Below the pieces are notes generated by a model. That model searched no databases. It was not told where the DNA came from and saw only the letters and a list, made by a program, of their open reading frames with translations. Both the position numbers and the translations under genes were made by a program. Below are positions 42,817 through 52,410 of a DNA stretch of 64,000 bases, piece after piece (position 1 is the stretch's first letter; each line of letters starts with the position of its first letter). The DNA is from Anaerolineae bacterium (GTDB lineage Bacteria; Chloroflexota; Anaerolineae; Anaerolineales; Anaerolineaceae), in assembly GCA_013178185.1 (NCBI GenBank), contig JABLXC010000003.1, positions 62,001-126,000 of the forward strand, in the 5' to 3' direction.

Positions 42817-43494
42817 ATGACGACCATTATACCATCCCGTCATCGCAAGCATATGTGGGCTGGCCCCTTGCAGCCGCCGGGTGAAAAAGCCTCGCCGGTG
42901 GGAGAGATGGCTGCCAGCATTGGTCAACCCGTCCTATGGAAGATCGAAGAGATTCAGCCCGATTTCAAACCGCCGCAGGGGGATTTTCACTGTTACCTGG
43001 TGCAGCTTGCCTTCTCGCTGCGTCCCCCCAAGGATACCAGGGTGCGCGAGGCTTCACTTTCCTTAAGGCTGGAAAAGCCGCGCGGCCGCCGGCCGATGGT
43101 ATTGGATGCCTTCCCAACCGAAGTGCTGGAAGAAGATAAGCGCAACCTCAGCCTGACGATTGAGCCGGAGCTGAAGTTCACCGTTTTTGAAGCCTCAGTG
43201 GGGAAAGCCAAGGGCCAGATTGAATTTGGTAGGGTGAGGCCGGTATTGAGGACATACGGCCTTCAGGAATCGGAATTTACCTGGCGTTTCGAAGCGCATC
43301 CCAGACATCCGCTTGAAGGTATTCGCCGCATGTTTGCAATCGTAGCGCTCCCCCCTTCCCTTTCTCAGATCAGCGCTGTTCTCGAGTTGAAGGTTTCGCT
43401 CCGGAAAGGGTGGGGTGCCTGGGCTGTGCCGCCCGATGACGCCGACGGGTTGCACTTCATTATCGGAAAGGACAAAAAGAAAGCAACCTCGTAA
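42817..43494 (+). CDS. Hypothetical soluble protein (225 aa)
   Basis: The product is a 225-residue cytoplasmic-looking protein without signal peptide, membrane segment or known motif. Predicted strands are rich in Leu, Glu and Arg (REASLSLRLEKPRG; VLRTYGLQESEFTWRFEAH), suggesting a beta-sandwich. The coding frame is long and the composition normal for this genome, so the gene is probably real. The ATG at 42817 has GAGAGG ten bases upstream. It may be a partner of the divergent propeller lipoprotein; nothing proves this. It is followed by an unusual inverted repeat. Confidence 0.6.
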   Translation: MTTIIPSRHRKHMWAGPLQPPGEKASPVGEMAASIGQPVLWKIEEIQPDFKPPQGDFHCYLVQLAFSLRPPKDTRVREASLSLRLEKPRGRRPMVLDAFPTEVLEEDKRNLSLTIEPELKFTVFEASVGKAKGQIEFGRVRPVLRTYGLQESEFTWRFEAHPRHPLEGIRRMFAIVALPPSLSQISAVLELKVSLRKGWGAWAVPPDDADGLHFIIGKDKKKATS

Positions 43495-43500
43495 CGCAGA

Positions 43501-43549
43501 TTCACCGGCAGTAAATTTTCTGGGGAAGATGGGGGAATCTGCCGGTGAA
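43501..43549 (+). repeat. 11-bp inverted repeat with an alternative pairing
   Basis: TTCACCGGCAG (43501-43511) pairs with CTGCCGGTGAA (43539-43549) around 27 bases. A competing pair CAGATTC/GAATCTG (43497-43503 with 43535-43541) uses the same bases. No U-run follows. It lies just after the 225-residue gene. Confidence 0.5.
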
Positions 43550-43614
43550 AAGCAGCCGGTATTCCTTGCGCCTGGAGGGTTTTTTCGATACGATTCGCTC
43601 GGAGAAAGCCGTCA

Positions 43615-46158
43615 TTGCGTTCAAAAAATATTCTGACAATTTTTTTTCTGCTGAGCGGTTTTGAAGGAATAGTCGTAGCGGCTTTGCTGCTTGCTATCCC
43701 TGCTGACCCCAAGCACGCCCTCGTGGGAGGCCTCTCAGCTATGCGGCTGGGATTGCTTGCCCTAACGCTGATCTTTAGCTCAGGTTTTTTGGGGCTGGCT
43801 TTTGTGTGCCTGCGCAGCAAAAGGGTTCTGACGAAGATCGAGACTGCCAGAACCTGGCTTGGGAGCGGCGGAAGGTTGTACCTTGTTTCTCTGATCTTAT
43901 TGGCTTTTGGTATATTGTTGGGATTGGCTGTCAATGTTCTGCTGGCCGGACGCTACCCGGGCTGGCAGGCTGCTGGGTACCGGCTTGCGCCGCTGTTGGT
44001 CTGGGGTTCGCTGGCTTGTATCCAGTTTGGGGCTGCTGTGGCGTTGGCTTTCTTTGATCCTGCTCGTCTGTCGGCTCTTAGAAGCCAGCGAGGGGTGATT
44101 ACGGTTTCTTTGTTCTCGGCGGCTGTTCTAATTTTTCTTTGGATTTTCCTGGCGCAAACTGGCCTGGGTTTCACGATCGATCCGGTGGAGTGGATCCAAA
44201 GCCCAAACTCACCGGTGCTTTTCTCGCAGATCCTCCTGACTGTAGCAATCCTGACGGTTTTGCTCTGGCTTTCTCCAAACCTGCAACGCTGGCAGCGAGC
44301 CGATTTCTTGCTGGCGGGGGGGCTATGGCTGTTTGCCGTTGTCTTATGGGAAATTACTCCCTACAACCCCAGTTTCTTTTCGACCCGCCCCTTTCCTCCC
44401 AATTTTGAAACCTATCCCTACTCCGATGGCAGGGATTATGTCATCATCGGGCAGACTCTTTTGATCGGTGAGGGTTACGGCAACCATGCGCTGGTCATGC
44501 GTCCGCTGCACGCGTTGATCCTGACTGCCTATCATGTCATCGCTGGCCAGAATTATGATCACGTGGTGGCGCTCCAGGTGCTTGTGCTTGCTTTGATCCC
44601 GGTGCTGTTCTACTGGATGGGGCGCAAGGTCCATTCCCGGCTGGGAGGTGTGGCGGCGGCGCTGTTGTTGATCCTACGCGAACGTAATGCGCTGTTGTTG
44701 AGCGGCATGATCCCCGGCGCGCATACCCACGTTAAGTTGTTCCTGACCGAAATGAACACGATCCTGGGGATGGCGGTGTTGATCCTGCTGCTCCTCCGCT
44801 GGTTTCACTCGCCCGAAAGATATAAGATGACGCCGTTAATCGCGGGCGGCGTTCTGGGGGCGCTGATGTTGGTTCGATCGCAAGTTGTGGTATTGCTGCC
44901 TGTGCTTGCCGCCTGGATGGTTGTGCGTACCTTTCGCCGGCCTGGCGCCTGGCTTCCGGCGGTTGCCTGGTTTGGGTTAGGGACGGCGTTGTTCCTGCTG
45001 CCGTGGATCGGGCGCAATTACCGGCTGGCGGGTTTTCTTACGCTGGAAGACGCCCCATCTTTGCACCTCCGCTATGAAGCCCGGTATTACGCCGGCGTAG
45101 ATACCACCCCACTCCCTGGCGAGCGCGGCGATGCCTATAACGCCCGGATGACTGCTATTATCCTGGATTATGTCCGCCAACATCCTTGGGAAGTACTGAA
45201 TTTTGTTTCGGCGCATTTCTTTCATAATGAAGTCAGCACAACCCTGGTCTTTCCGCTTCAACCTGATTCTTTGGGGTTGGTAGAATATGTCAAGGACAAT
45301 ATCCTCTGGTCCGGCGGAAAATACCGCCCGCAGGCGACGCTGGATGCTGCCATGTTGCTCTTGAACATCGCTGTGGTGGGGTTTGGCGTTGGCTCGGCGC
45401 TTAAACGCGGGCATGGCCTGATCCTGGTGCCCGTTTTCGTCCGGCTTGGATATAACCTTAGCCTGGCGCTGGCGCGCCGCTCTGGCGGTCGTTACTTTAT
45501 GGCCGGAGATTGGGTGGGGCTTTTTCTGTATGGGCTAGGATTGGCAGAACTACTGTTGTGGGCGGCGGCGCTGTTGGGTGGCCCACGCCTGAGCGAGCCT
45601 TTCCTGGGGAAAGGGCTCGAACCGCCTTCTACGAAAAGCTGCCGCCATATTTCGCCGCGCGCATGGTTTTTGACCGCCGCAATCATCCTGTTAGCCGGGT
45701 TGGTTGTACCGGCAGCCGAATGGGTGATTCCCTCGCGCTATGAAAAGGTCTCTGCTTCTCAGGCGGTTGGCAGGTTGCAAGCGCGCCTTCCGGTGACAGG
45801 AAGAGAGGATCGTCTGCTCCTTTTGCAGGATTTTGCCGCCCAGCCGGAAGCCCAGGTGAAATGGGGACGGGGATTGTATCCGCGCTATTTTCAGGCGGGC
45901 GAGACTTTGCGCTCTTATGAGGCGTTTTCTGACGTGCGGCGGCTACGCTTTGAGATCATTGGCCCACAGCCGGGCGAGGTGATCTTGCCCGGTATTGACC
46001 AGCCGGAATTTTTCCCCAACGCTTCGGATGTGGTAGCGTTCGGCTGTCAGAAGCAAGAGTATCTGGACGCCCTGCTGGTGGTGGTGCTAGACCCTACCGG
46101 TGACCATTACTACTGGCGAGATCCCTTGCCGGCTATCTGGCAATGTCCCTTGCCCTAA
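43615..46158 (+). CDS. Large polytopic membrane protein, glycosyltransferase-39-like
   Basis: The 847-residue protein has about 14 or more membrane segments. After five N-terminal segments, a loop has NFETYPYSDGRDYVIIGQ followed by GNHALVMRPLHALILTA, reminiscent of lipid-linked-sugar glycosyltransferases of the GT39/PMT type, whose first loop carries an acidic catalytic motif. The last 150 residues are soluble and probably extracytoplasmic. The start is taken at TTG 43615 with GGAG about 11 bases upstream; no ATG lies near. It resembles in layout the partial protein at the left edge. The acceptor is unknown. Confidence 0.55.
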   Translation: MRSKNILTIFFLLSGFEGIVVAALLLAIPADPKHALVGGLSAMRLGLLALTLIFSSGFLGLAFVCLRSKRVLTKIETARTWLGSGGRLYLVSLILLAFGILLGLAVNVLLAGRYPGWQAAGYRLAPLLVWGSLACIQFGAAVALAFFDPARLSALRSQRGVITVSLFSAAVLIFLWIFLAQTGLGFTIDPVEWIQSPNSPVLFSQILLTVAILTVLLWLSPNLQRWQRADFLLAGGLWLFAVVLWEITPYNPSFFSTRPFPPNFETYPYSDGRDYVIIGQTLLIGEGYGNHALVMRPLHALILTAYHVIAGQNYDHVVALQVLVLALIPVLFYWMGRKVHSRLGGVAAALLLILRERNALLLSGMIPGAHTHVKLFLTEMNTILGMAVLILLLLRWFHSPERYKMTPLIAGGVLGALMLVRSQVVVLLPVLAAWMVVRTFRRPGAWLPAVAWFGLGTALFLLPWIGRNYRLAGFLTLEDAPSLHLRYEARYYAGVDTTPLPGERGDAYNARMTAIILDYVRQHPWEVLNFVSAHFFHNEVSTTLVFPLQPDSLGLVEYVKDNILWSGGKYRPQATLDAAMLLLNIAVVGFGVGSALKRGHGLILVPVFVRLGYNLSLALARRSGGRYFMAGDWVGLFLYGLGLAELLLWAAALLGGPRLSEPFLGKGLEPPSTKSCRHISPRAWFLTAAIILLAGLVVPAAEWVIPSRYEKVSASQAVGRLQARLPVTGREDRLLLLQDFAAQPEAQVKWGRGLYPRYFQAGETLRSYEAFSDVRRLRFEIIGPQPGEVILPGIDQPEFFPNASDVVAFGCQKQEYLDALLVVVLDPTGDHYYWRDPLPAIWQCPLP

Positions 46159-46270
46159 CGGGCGCTGATTGGCTTTTCTGCCCATCCATTTCTCCAAGAG
46201 GACAGGAAGAATTGAAAAGGCAGGTTTTACCTGTCTGGGACGAAAAACGCTTCCTGAAGCAGATTTAAGG

Positions 46271-46298
46271 TTGCGTTGCACCGAATCCGGTATAGAAT
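46271..46298 (+). promoter_or_regulatory. Candidate promoter for dnaG-rpoD
   Basis: TTGCGT (46271-46276), 16 bases, TAGAAT (46293-46298), about 80 bases before dnaG. An 8-bp inverted repeat AATCCGGT/ACCGGATT overlaps the -10 side and is followed by T's. Confidence 0.4.
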
Positions 46299-46379
46299 CA
46301 CAGCGATGAAACCGGATTTTTGTCGGCTTGAGCAGGCCAAACGTTAGTTGGAATTGTCTGGAAGGCAAAGTTTTATCCT

Positions 46380-48296
46380 ATGACTGCAATTGATGAGATC
46401 AAGAACCGCGTGGACATCGTTGAGCTGGTGAGCGAGACGGTCAAGTTGCGCCGTGCCGGGAAAAACTATACCGGTTTTTGTCCTTTCCATGCCAACACTC
46501 GAACTCCTGCTTTCGTCGTCTTTCCTGATTCGGGCACCTGGCGCTGTTTCGGACAGTGCAATGAAGGCGGCGATATCTTCCGCTATGTCATGAAGAAAGA
46601 AGGCTGGGATTTCACCCAGACTCTGCAATACCTGGCGCAGCGGGCGGGGGTCGAATTGGAACCGGTTACCCCTGAAAAGCAGGCTGAAGACGAACAACAT
46701 GAGCGGTTGCGGACGTTGTTGGAAGAAGCGGTGAATTTCTATCGCCACCACTTGCTGCAGACACCTGCCGGAAAACCGGCGCTGGATTATCTCTTGAAAC
46801 GAGGTCTGCAACCAGCCACAATCGAGGCTTTTGGGTTAGGGTATGCGCCCGATTCCTGGGATGCTGCGCTTAATTACTTCACCAGCAAGGGCTACACCCG
46901 CCAGGACCTGCTGGATGTTGGCCTGACGACAGAACGCCAGGGCGGCGAAGGAGTTTATGACCGCTTCCGTAACCGCATTCTGTTTCCGATACGCGACGCC
47001 GGCGGTCGGATGGCCGGTTTTGGCGCTCGAATCTTGAACCCCGACGATCTCCCGAAATTTCTTAACTCACCCCAGACCCCGTTGTTTGACAAAGGTCGTT
47101 TACTCTACGGGCTGGACCGGGCGCGTAAGGCTATTCGCAGCCAGGATCAGGCGGTGATCGTTGAAGGCTATCTGGATGTGATCCTCCTTCACCAGGCCGG
47201 TTTTTCCAATGTGGTCTCGCCAATGGGCACGGCGCTGACAGAAGATCAGTTGCGCCTGCTCAAACGCCATACCCGCCGCATCGTCATGGCGCTGGATGCA
47301 GATGCCGCTGGCGAGAAAGCCACCTTGCGTGGACTGGAGGTTGCTCGTCAGGCGCTTGACCATACCACCGAGTTGGTCTTCGATGCGCGCGGGTTGCTGC
47401 ATTATGAAGCCCGCCTGCAGGCCGATTTGCGGGTCACCACCCTTCCGGCAGGGATGGACCCGGATGAGATCGTGCTGCGCAATCCACAAGAGTGGACGGC
47501 GATCATCGCCGCGGCGCAGCCTGTGGTCATCCATGTCATGGATACCTTGATGGCAGGTCGCAACCTGGACGACCCGAAAGTCAAGAGCGAAATTGTTGCC
47601 CAGGTGGCGCCGCTGATCGAGGACGTGCCGGATGCAGTGGAAAGAGACACCTATCGCCAGCGCCTGGCGCGTGTGTTGCGCATAGATGAAAGTGTACTGC
47701 TTGGGGCGCGGGCTTCTTCGGCGCGTCCATCCCGGCGGCGGCGCGAAGAACCGGGCGAAAAAATCCCTGAAAGGGCTGCCTCTGTTCAAATCACCGGGAA
47801 GGCCCGCCTGACAACTTCGCTGGAACGACACATTTTACAGTTGCTCTTGCGCCAGCCCGAGGCGATCTATACCCTGGACCGCGCCTTGCAGCGGGCGGGG
47901 CTGCTGCGTTTTGCGCCGGATGATTTTGAGAATGGGGATTATCAATTGCTGGCGCGCCTCTTGAAGCGCTCGCTGGAACAGGACGAGGATGAACCATCTG
48001 TTTACCTGATGGCTGTTCTGCCTGACTCTCTGCAAGAGACGGTTCAGGCGATGTTGCAGCCGCTTGAAAAAGGGGAGCCAACGCCGGAACGCCTGATGGA
48101 GGAGCTGGCGCGCTCGGTGATGCGTTTGAGGCAGGAGCGCATCCAAAGCAGCCTGAGCCAGCTTCGCTATATGCAGGAAGACCTTCAGGCTCAGGGTGAG
48201 ACGATGATGGAATCCTTTCGCGAGATGGTGCTCAGTTATACCCAGACGCTTGCCCGCCTTAACCGTGCCCTTGGGCAGCCCCTTCAACTGGATTAA
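46380..48296 (+). CDS. dnaG: DNA primase
   Basis: DnaG makes RNA primers for replication. The 638-residue protein has the N-terminal CHC2 zinc finger (GFCPFHANTRTPAF ... WRCFGQCNEGGD) and the primase catalytic core. Its TOPRIM acidic motifs are VIVEGYLDVILLHQAG and ALDADAAG. A C-terminal helicase-binding helical region has LERHILQLLLRQPE. The start has GGAAGG rather far upstream. It precedes rpoD by 26 bases, the classical dnaG-rpoD arrangement of the macromolecular synthesis operon. Confidence 0.95.
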   Translation: MTAIDEIKNRVDIVELVSETVKLRRAGKNYTGFCPFHANTRTPAFVVFPDSGTWRCFGQCNEGGDIFRYVMKKEGWDFTQTLQYLAQRAGVELEPVTPEKQAEDEQHERLRTLLEEAVNFYRHHLLQTPAGKPALDYLLKRGLQPATIEAFGLGYAPDSWDAALNYFTSKGYTRQDLLDVGLTTERQGGEGVYDRFRNRILFPIRDAGGRMAGFGARILNPDDLPKFLNSPQTPLFDKGRLLYGLDRARKAIRSQDQAVIVEGYLDVILLHQAGFSNVVSPMGTALTEDQLRLLKRHTRRIVMALDADAAGEKATLRGLEVARQALDHTTELVFDARGLLHYEARLQADLRVTTLPAGMDPDEIVLRNPQEWTAIIAAAQPVVIHVMDTLMAGRNLDDPKVKSEIVAQVAPLIEDVPDAVERDTYRQRLARVLRIDESVLLGARASSARPSRRRREEPGEKIPERAASVQITGKARLTTSLERHILQLLLRQPEAIYTLDRALQRAGLLRFAPDDFENGDYQLLARLLKRSLEQDEDEPSVYLMAVLPDSLQETVQAMLQPLEKGEPTPERLMEELARSVMRLRQERIQSSLSQLRYMQEDLQAQGETMMESFREMVLSYTQTLARLNRALGQPLQLD

Positions 48297-48322
48297 TCTT
48301 TTACTTATGGTATATTTAACCC

Positions 48323-49990
48323 ATGGTTCGTAAGAAACCATCTACTGTTTTGCAAGATGAATCTGCCGTCAAAACGGCCAGACCAGCACAACGCAGTCCC
48401 ACTTCTAAAAAAGTCGGCGCCACGGTTCAAAAACCGCGTTCCAAGAAGACCCCGCTCCCCCCGGTTGAAAAACCTCAAAAAACCTCCCTCCTTGATGATG
48501 AAATTATGCTCGAAAAAGACGAACCGGATGAGCAGCTTTTGGCTCAGGCCAGCGAAGAATTTTCAGATGTTGTAGAAGATCCCCTCTCGCTGCTCGAAAA
48601 TCCCTCTCTGGCGATCGAGCTCTCAGAAGATCCGGTACGGTTATACCTGAAGGAAATTGGCCAGATTAACCTGCTCGATGCAGACAGCGAATTCCGCCTT
48701 GCAGCCCGAATCGAAGCCGCACACCAATTGGATGAATTTGAAAAACAGGCCGGTTTTCGAAATGGTATGCCGGGTTCCTATGCTGCTATTTATTTCTCCA
48801 TTGTTGATCACCTGATTGCAAGCTGGCAACAGCTCCAACGCAGCAGCGATGATAATAAGATTGAAAGCTTGCCGGATCTAAGCCTGATTTTGAGCGAAGC
48901 GCAGATTTTGCGGTTGCAATGGCAGATAGATGAGCCTTCCTACCTGCGTTCGTTTTTGGATAATGGTTTGTGGGGCAGGGATAAGAATTGGGACAGTCTG
49001 GCGCGCGACGCTTTTCATTTTTTTCTGGATGTTTACCTGCTGCCCTCTCAGGTTGGCTCGGCTCTGTTGCGGTATCTCACTCGTAAAAAAAATGCCCGCT
49101 TGCCTTCTCGTAAGTTTTTTGAAGACCATCTGCCTCCCGAAGGAGTATTCGCCGCAGAGGTTGAGGATATTCACTGGCGGGCTGAAGAAGCCAATCAGAC
49201 TCTCATCCGAGCCAATTTGCGCCTGGTTGTCAGCATTGCCAAGCGTTACCTGGGACGCGGCATCTCGTTTTTAGACCTGATCCAGGAAGGAAACCTGGGG
49301 CTTTTGCGGGCGGTCAATAAATTTGACCCAACCCGGGGCTTCAAATTTAGCACGTACGCCACCTGGTGGATACGTCAGTCGATCAGCCGGTATATCGCGG
49401 AGCAAGCTCGCACAATCCGTATCCCGGTGCATCTTTTCGAAGCGATTACCCGTTTGCTGCGTGTCCAGCGCTCGCTGGTACAGGTCAATGGACGCGAGCC
49501 GACCCTTGAAGAACTGGCGCTCGAATCAGGCAAGCTGACCGATGAGGAGAAGCGCCGGATTCGTCTGGCAAAAGAGGCCGATGTTCCCCTGGATCCTGAG
49601 ACACACCGCAAGCTGCTGATTGCCGTGGCTTACGTCCAGCGCGTCTTACAATCCGCTGAAGAGCCGGTTTCACTCGAAAGGCCAGTAGGGGATGAGGAAT
49701 CCAGCCAGCTTGGAGATTTTATCGAAGACGACGAAGCGCTCGAACCTATGGATGCAGCCGCCAGAGAAATGCTGCGTGAACAGGTGCAAACCGCCCTTGC
49801 TGCGCTTTCTGAACGTGAACGCCAGGTGCTGGAGCTTCGCTTTGGCCTGATTGATGGCAAGGACCATACGTTAGAGGAAGTCAGTCGCTACTTTAATGTA
49901 ACCCGTGAGCGCATTCGCCAGATTGAAGCCAAAGCGCTGCGGAAATTGCGCCATCCCACTCGCAGCAGACACTTGCGAGAATACCTGTAG
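48323..49990 (+). CDS. rpoD: RNA polymerase primary sigma factor (sigma-70, RpoD)
   Basis: The 555-residue protein has a basic, low-complexity N-terminus, then region 1.2 ([14 protein letters not shown]). A long non-conserved region of about 150 residues follows. Region 2 has [20 protein letters not shown] and [18 protein letters not shown], with [17 protein letters not shown] for -10 recognition. Region 3 comes next, then region 4 with [15 protein letters not shown] and the helix-turn-helix [18 protein letters not shown]. The conserved motifs fit recognition of the TTGACA/TATAAT promoters seen in this window. Confidence 0.95.
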   Translation: MVRKKPSTVLQDESAVKTARPAQRSPTSKKVGATVQKPRSKKTPLPPVEKPQKTSLLDDEIMLEKDEPDEQLLAQASEEFSDVVEDPLSLLENPSLAIELSEDPVRLYLKEIGQINLLDADSEFRLAARIEAAHQLDEFEKQAGFRNGMPGSYAAIYFSIVDHLIASWQQLQRSSDDNKIESLPDLSLILSEAQILRLQWQIDEPSYLRSFLDNGLWGRDKNWDSLARDAFHFFLDVYLLPSQVGSALLRYLTRKKNARLPSRKFFEDHLPPEGVFAAEVEDIHWRAEEANQTLIRANLRLVVSIAKRYLGRGISFLDLIQEGNLGLLRAVNKFDPTRGFKFSTYATWWIRQSISRYIAEQARTIRIPVHLFEAITRLLRVQRSLVQVNGREPTLEELALESGKLTDEEKRRIRLAKEADVPLDPETHRKLLIAVAYVQRVLQSAEEPVSLERPVGDEESSQLGDFIEDDEALEPMDAAAREMLREQVQTALAALSERERQVLELRFGLIDGKDHTLEEVSRYFNVTRERIRQIEAKALRKLRHPTRSRHLREYL

Positions 49991-50025
49991 CCGGCCTTAT
50001 TGTACTCCTGAGAGGGGAAAAAACG

Positions 50026-52230
50026 ATGGGGCGGCGCGTCCTTCTTGTACAAAGCGAAAATGAAGCAGCCCAAACCTTAGCCCGGTTTTTCACCGACCGC
50101 GGCGATGAGGTCTGGATTGCCTGGGATTTGGGACAGGCCGCAGCCCTCTTGCAGCAAGTGGCGCCAGAATTGTTGCTGCTGGACTTGCATTTTCCGGGCG
50201 ATGATTGGTTGGGTTTTCTCCGCTTTGGACGCGCCACTTTTCCTAACCTCAAGGTCATCCTCACCAATAAACATCCCGACCTGCAGCGCGAGATCATTGC
50301 CCGTCAGAATGGGCTGAATGTGTTTTTGCGCCAGCCGTTTACCAGGCGCTGGTTGGAGCGGGCGCTGGCAGCGGTGGATACGGGGACCTTATTGCCCGCC
50401 CAATCTATGTTCTCTTCCCGTGTTCGTGTTCCCACGCTGATCAAGATTTCTTTGCCTTTTCTGATTCTGGCGCTGGTAGTCGCCATTGGCGGCGCTGTGC
50501 TGATCAGCCGTCTTTCTTTGAAATCTGGCCAGCAGCGTTTTGATCGCCAGGCAGCCGAGGCGGCGCTGAAAGGAGCGCAAGAACTGGAAAGCGAGGAAGA
50601 GCGTCTGCTTGCCGATTTGAATCAGCTAAAAAATGCGGCCGGCCTTGCTGAAGCGCTACCTGCCAGGGATACAGAAAAGATTCGACGGATTGTGCTGTCG
50701 CTGGCGATGAGCGCTAGCGATGACGCGGCAGCGGTGTTTGATGCCCAAGGTGACAGTCTTCTTATCATGACCCTTCCACCTGGCGCCGCGCCTGGGCAAT
50801 ATCGTTATGGTTCCAAAGAGAATGAAGCTATGCTTCAGTTCATTCGGCATTTGCTTTCTGACCCGGATAACGGAGCTGACGGTGGGGGCGCTGGTCTGAT
50901 CGTAGCAGCCAGCGAGGGATATTTCTTTGCTGGTAGCCCGGTGCAGGGTGTGGATGGTAAAGGATCTGGGGTTGTTTTTATCGGACGGTCTTTGGATAGG
51001 CTTGCGGAGAAGATGCGCGACGAAACGCAAGCTGAAATCACTTTTTATGATCTGGAAGGACAGCCGCTCACTTCGACTCTGTTTACCGGTGGAGAAGTTT
51101 TCCCGCTGAGTCGCAGCCAACCCGAGCAAATGTTGAAAGCCCCCATTCCCAAAAATCAGACACGCACGTTGACGATCGGCGGCCTGAATTTTACAGAGTT
51201 ACTCATCCCGTGGAAATCTCGAACCGGCGTAGATATCGGCGTGGTTGGAATGGGTTTTTCGCACGCCTTCTGGCTGGGCACAGGTCGCTTGAACCAGGTG
51301 GATATCTCTGCGATCACCGCCGGCGTTATCCTGCTGGTTCTTGCGGTGGGTGCCTATGTGGTGAGGCGAAGAGCCAATCCGTTTCAGTCGCTGGCAGAGG
51401 CTTTTTCTCAGGTAGCGGCGGGCAACCTGGATGTGAAAGTGGAGCCCAAGAATGATGTCGAGGTGGCGTTTTTAGCGCGCTCCTTCAACCGCATGGTGGC
51501 GGGTTTGCAGGAAAGTTCTCTCTACCGCGATCTGATGGGGCGGACTGTCACCCCGGAGGTGCGCGAGCAGTTGCGTCTTACTTTCAGCAGCGGCAGCCTG
51601 CGGTTGGAAGGGCAGGAAGCTGTCGCAACAGTTCTCATCAGCAATATCCGTAACTTTACCGTCCTCTCTGAAGGTGCGGATCCGGTGCGGGTTTTTGAGT
51701 GGTTGAATGAATATTTCGGTTTGCTGGTTTCCACCATTACGTCCTTTGGCGGCGTGGTTCATAAGCTGGATGGCGACACCATGCTGGCTTCTTTTGGGGT
51801 GCTGCCGGCGCCGAGGCCACCCCAAGAGAGCGCTCTAATTGCCTGTCAGGTAGCTTTGGAGATGATGCAGACGATTGAAGAACTGAACATTCAGCGTTCT
51901 CGCCGGGGAGATGCGCCTCTGCATACCGGTATTGGTATTAATACAGGCCTGGTGATTGCAGGCGGTCTTGGCGATAAGGATCGCTTCTATTACACCCTGA
52001 TTGGCGATACCGTCAACACGGCTCAACGGCTGGAAGCTGCCACACACGACCTTTTCGGCGCAAGCGGCATATTCATCACCCAGGCGACATTCAATGCTCT
52101 GGGCGAGCATACCTCCGGGTTCCGCCTGGACCCGCAGGGCTTAAGGGCACTCAAAGGAAGTGCGGAGCGCATTATGATTTACCGCCTGCTGCCGGCCAAG
52201 GCGCTGCCTGAAATCCAGGTGATGCTGTAA
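50026..52230 (+). CDS. Receiver-HAMP-class III nucleotidyl cyclase membrane protein with altered metal site
   Basis: The 734-residue protein begins with a receiver-like domain (residues 1-120, Asp53 in LLLLDLHFPG). That domain lacks the usual acidic pair near residue 10, so it is probably degenerate. A membrane segment at about 143-165, an extracytoplasmic sensor region, a second segment at about 427-447 and a HAMP domain follow. Residues 520-700 form a class III adenylate/guanylate cyclase domain. The first metal-binding Asp of the FADIRGF-type motif is Asn540 (ISNIRNFT), while Asp584 (GDTMLASFG) and the VNTAQRLE block are kept. Catalysis may be weak or lost. GAGGGG precedes the ATG. Confidence 0.8.
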   Translation: MGRRVLLVQSENEAAQTLARFFTDRGDEVWIAWDLGQAAALLQQVAPELLLLDLHFPGDDWLGFLRFGRATFPNLKVILTNKHPDLQREIIARQNGLNVFLRQPFTRRWLERALAAVDTGTLLPAQSMFSSRVRVPTLIKISLPFLILALVVAIGGAVLISRLSLKSGQQRFDRQAAEAALKGAQELESEEERLLADLNQLKNAAGLAEALPARDTEKIRRIVLSLAMSASDDAAAVFDAQGDSLLIMTLPPGAAPGQYRYGSKENEAMLQFIRHLLSDPDNGADGGGAGLIVAASEGYFFAGSPVQGVDGKGSGVVFIGRSLDRLAEKMRDETQAEITFYDLEGQPLTSTLFTGGEVFPLSRSQPEQMLKAPIPKNQTRTLTIGGLNFTELLIPWKSRTGVDIGVVGMGFSHAFWLGTGRLNQVDISAITAGVILLVLAVGAYVVRRRANPFQSLAEAFSQVAAGNLDVKVEPKNDVEVAFLARSFNRMVAGLQESSLYRDLMGRTVTPEVREQLRLTFSSGSLRLEGQEAVATVLISNIRNFTVLSEGADPVRVFEWLNEYFGLLVSTITSFGGVVHKLDGDTMLASFGVLPAPRPPQESALIACQVALEMMQTIEELNIQRSRRGDAPLHTGIGINTGLVIAGGLGDKDRFYYTLIGDTVNTAQRLEAATHDLFGASGIFITQATFNALGEHTSGFRLDPQGLRALKGSAERIMIYRLLPAKALPEIQVML

Positions 52231-52410
52231 AATTTTTCGCCGCTGAGCTTGCCTTCGCCAGCGTTAGTTTCATGAAACCTGTCAGCCAGGTTCAGGTAGA
52301 TTATCACAAGCATTAGCGCGGCTGGTGAGTATAATGAAATAGGACGCAGCGCAGCGCCCTGGCTCTTTTTTGTTCCCAACAATTTCATTTGTAGAGAAGG
52401 AGGTGTGTTT

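Noticed and set aside
48310-48318. An rpoD-specific promoter (TGGTATATT)
   Set aside because: It lies only four bases before the rpoD ATG, so transcription would start inside the gene; expression from upstream of dnaG is more likely.
52353-52372. A terminator at the T6 run before the deiminase-like gene
   Set aside because: The GC-rich bases before the T-run do not form a stem of more than about three pairs.
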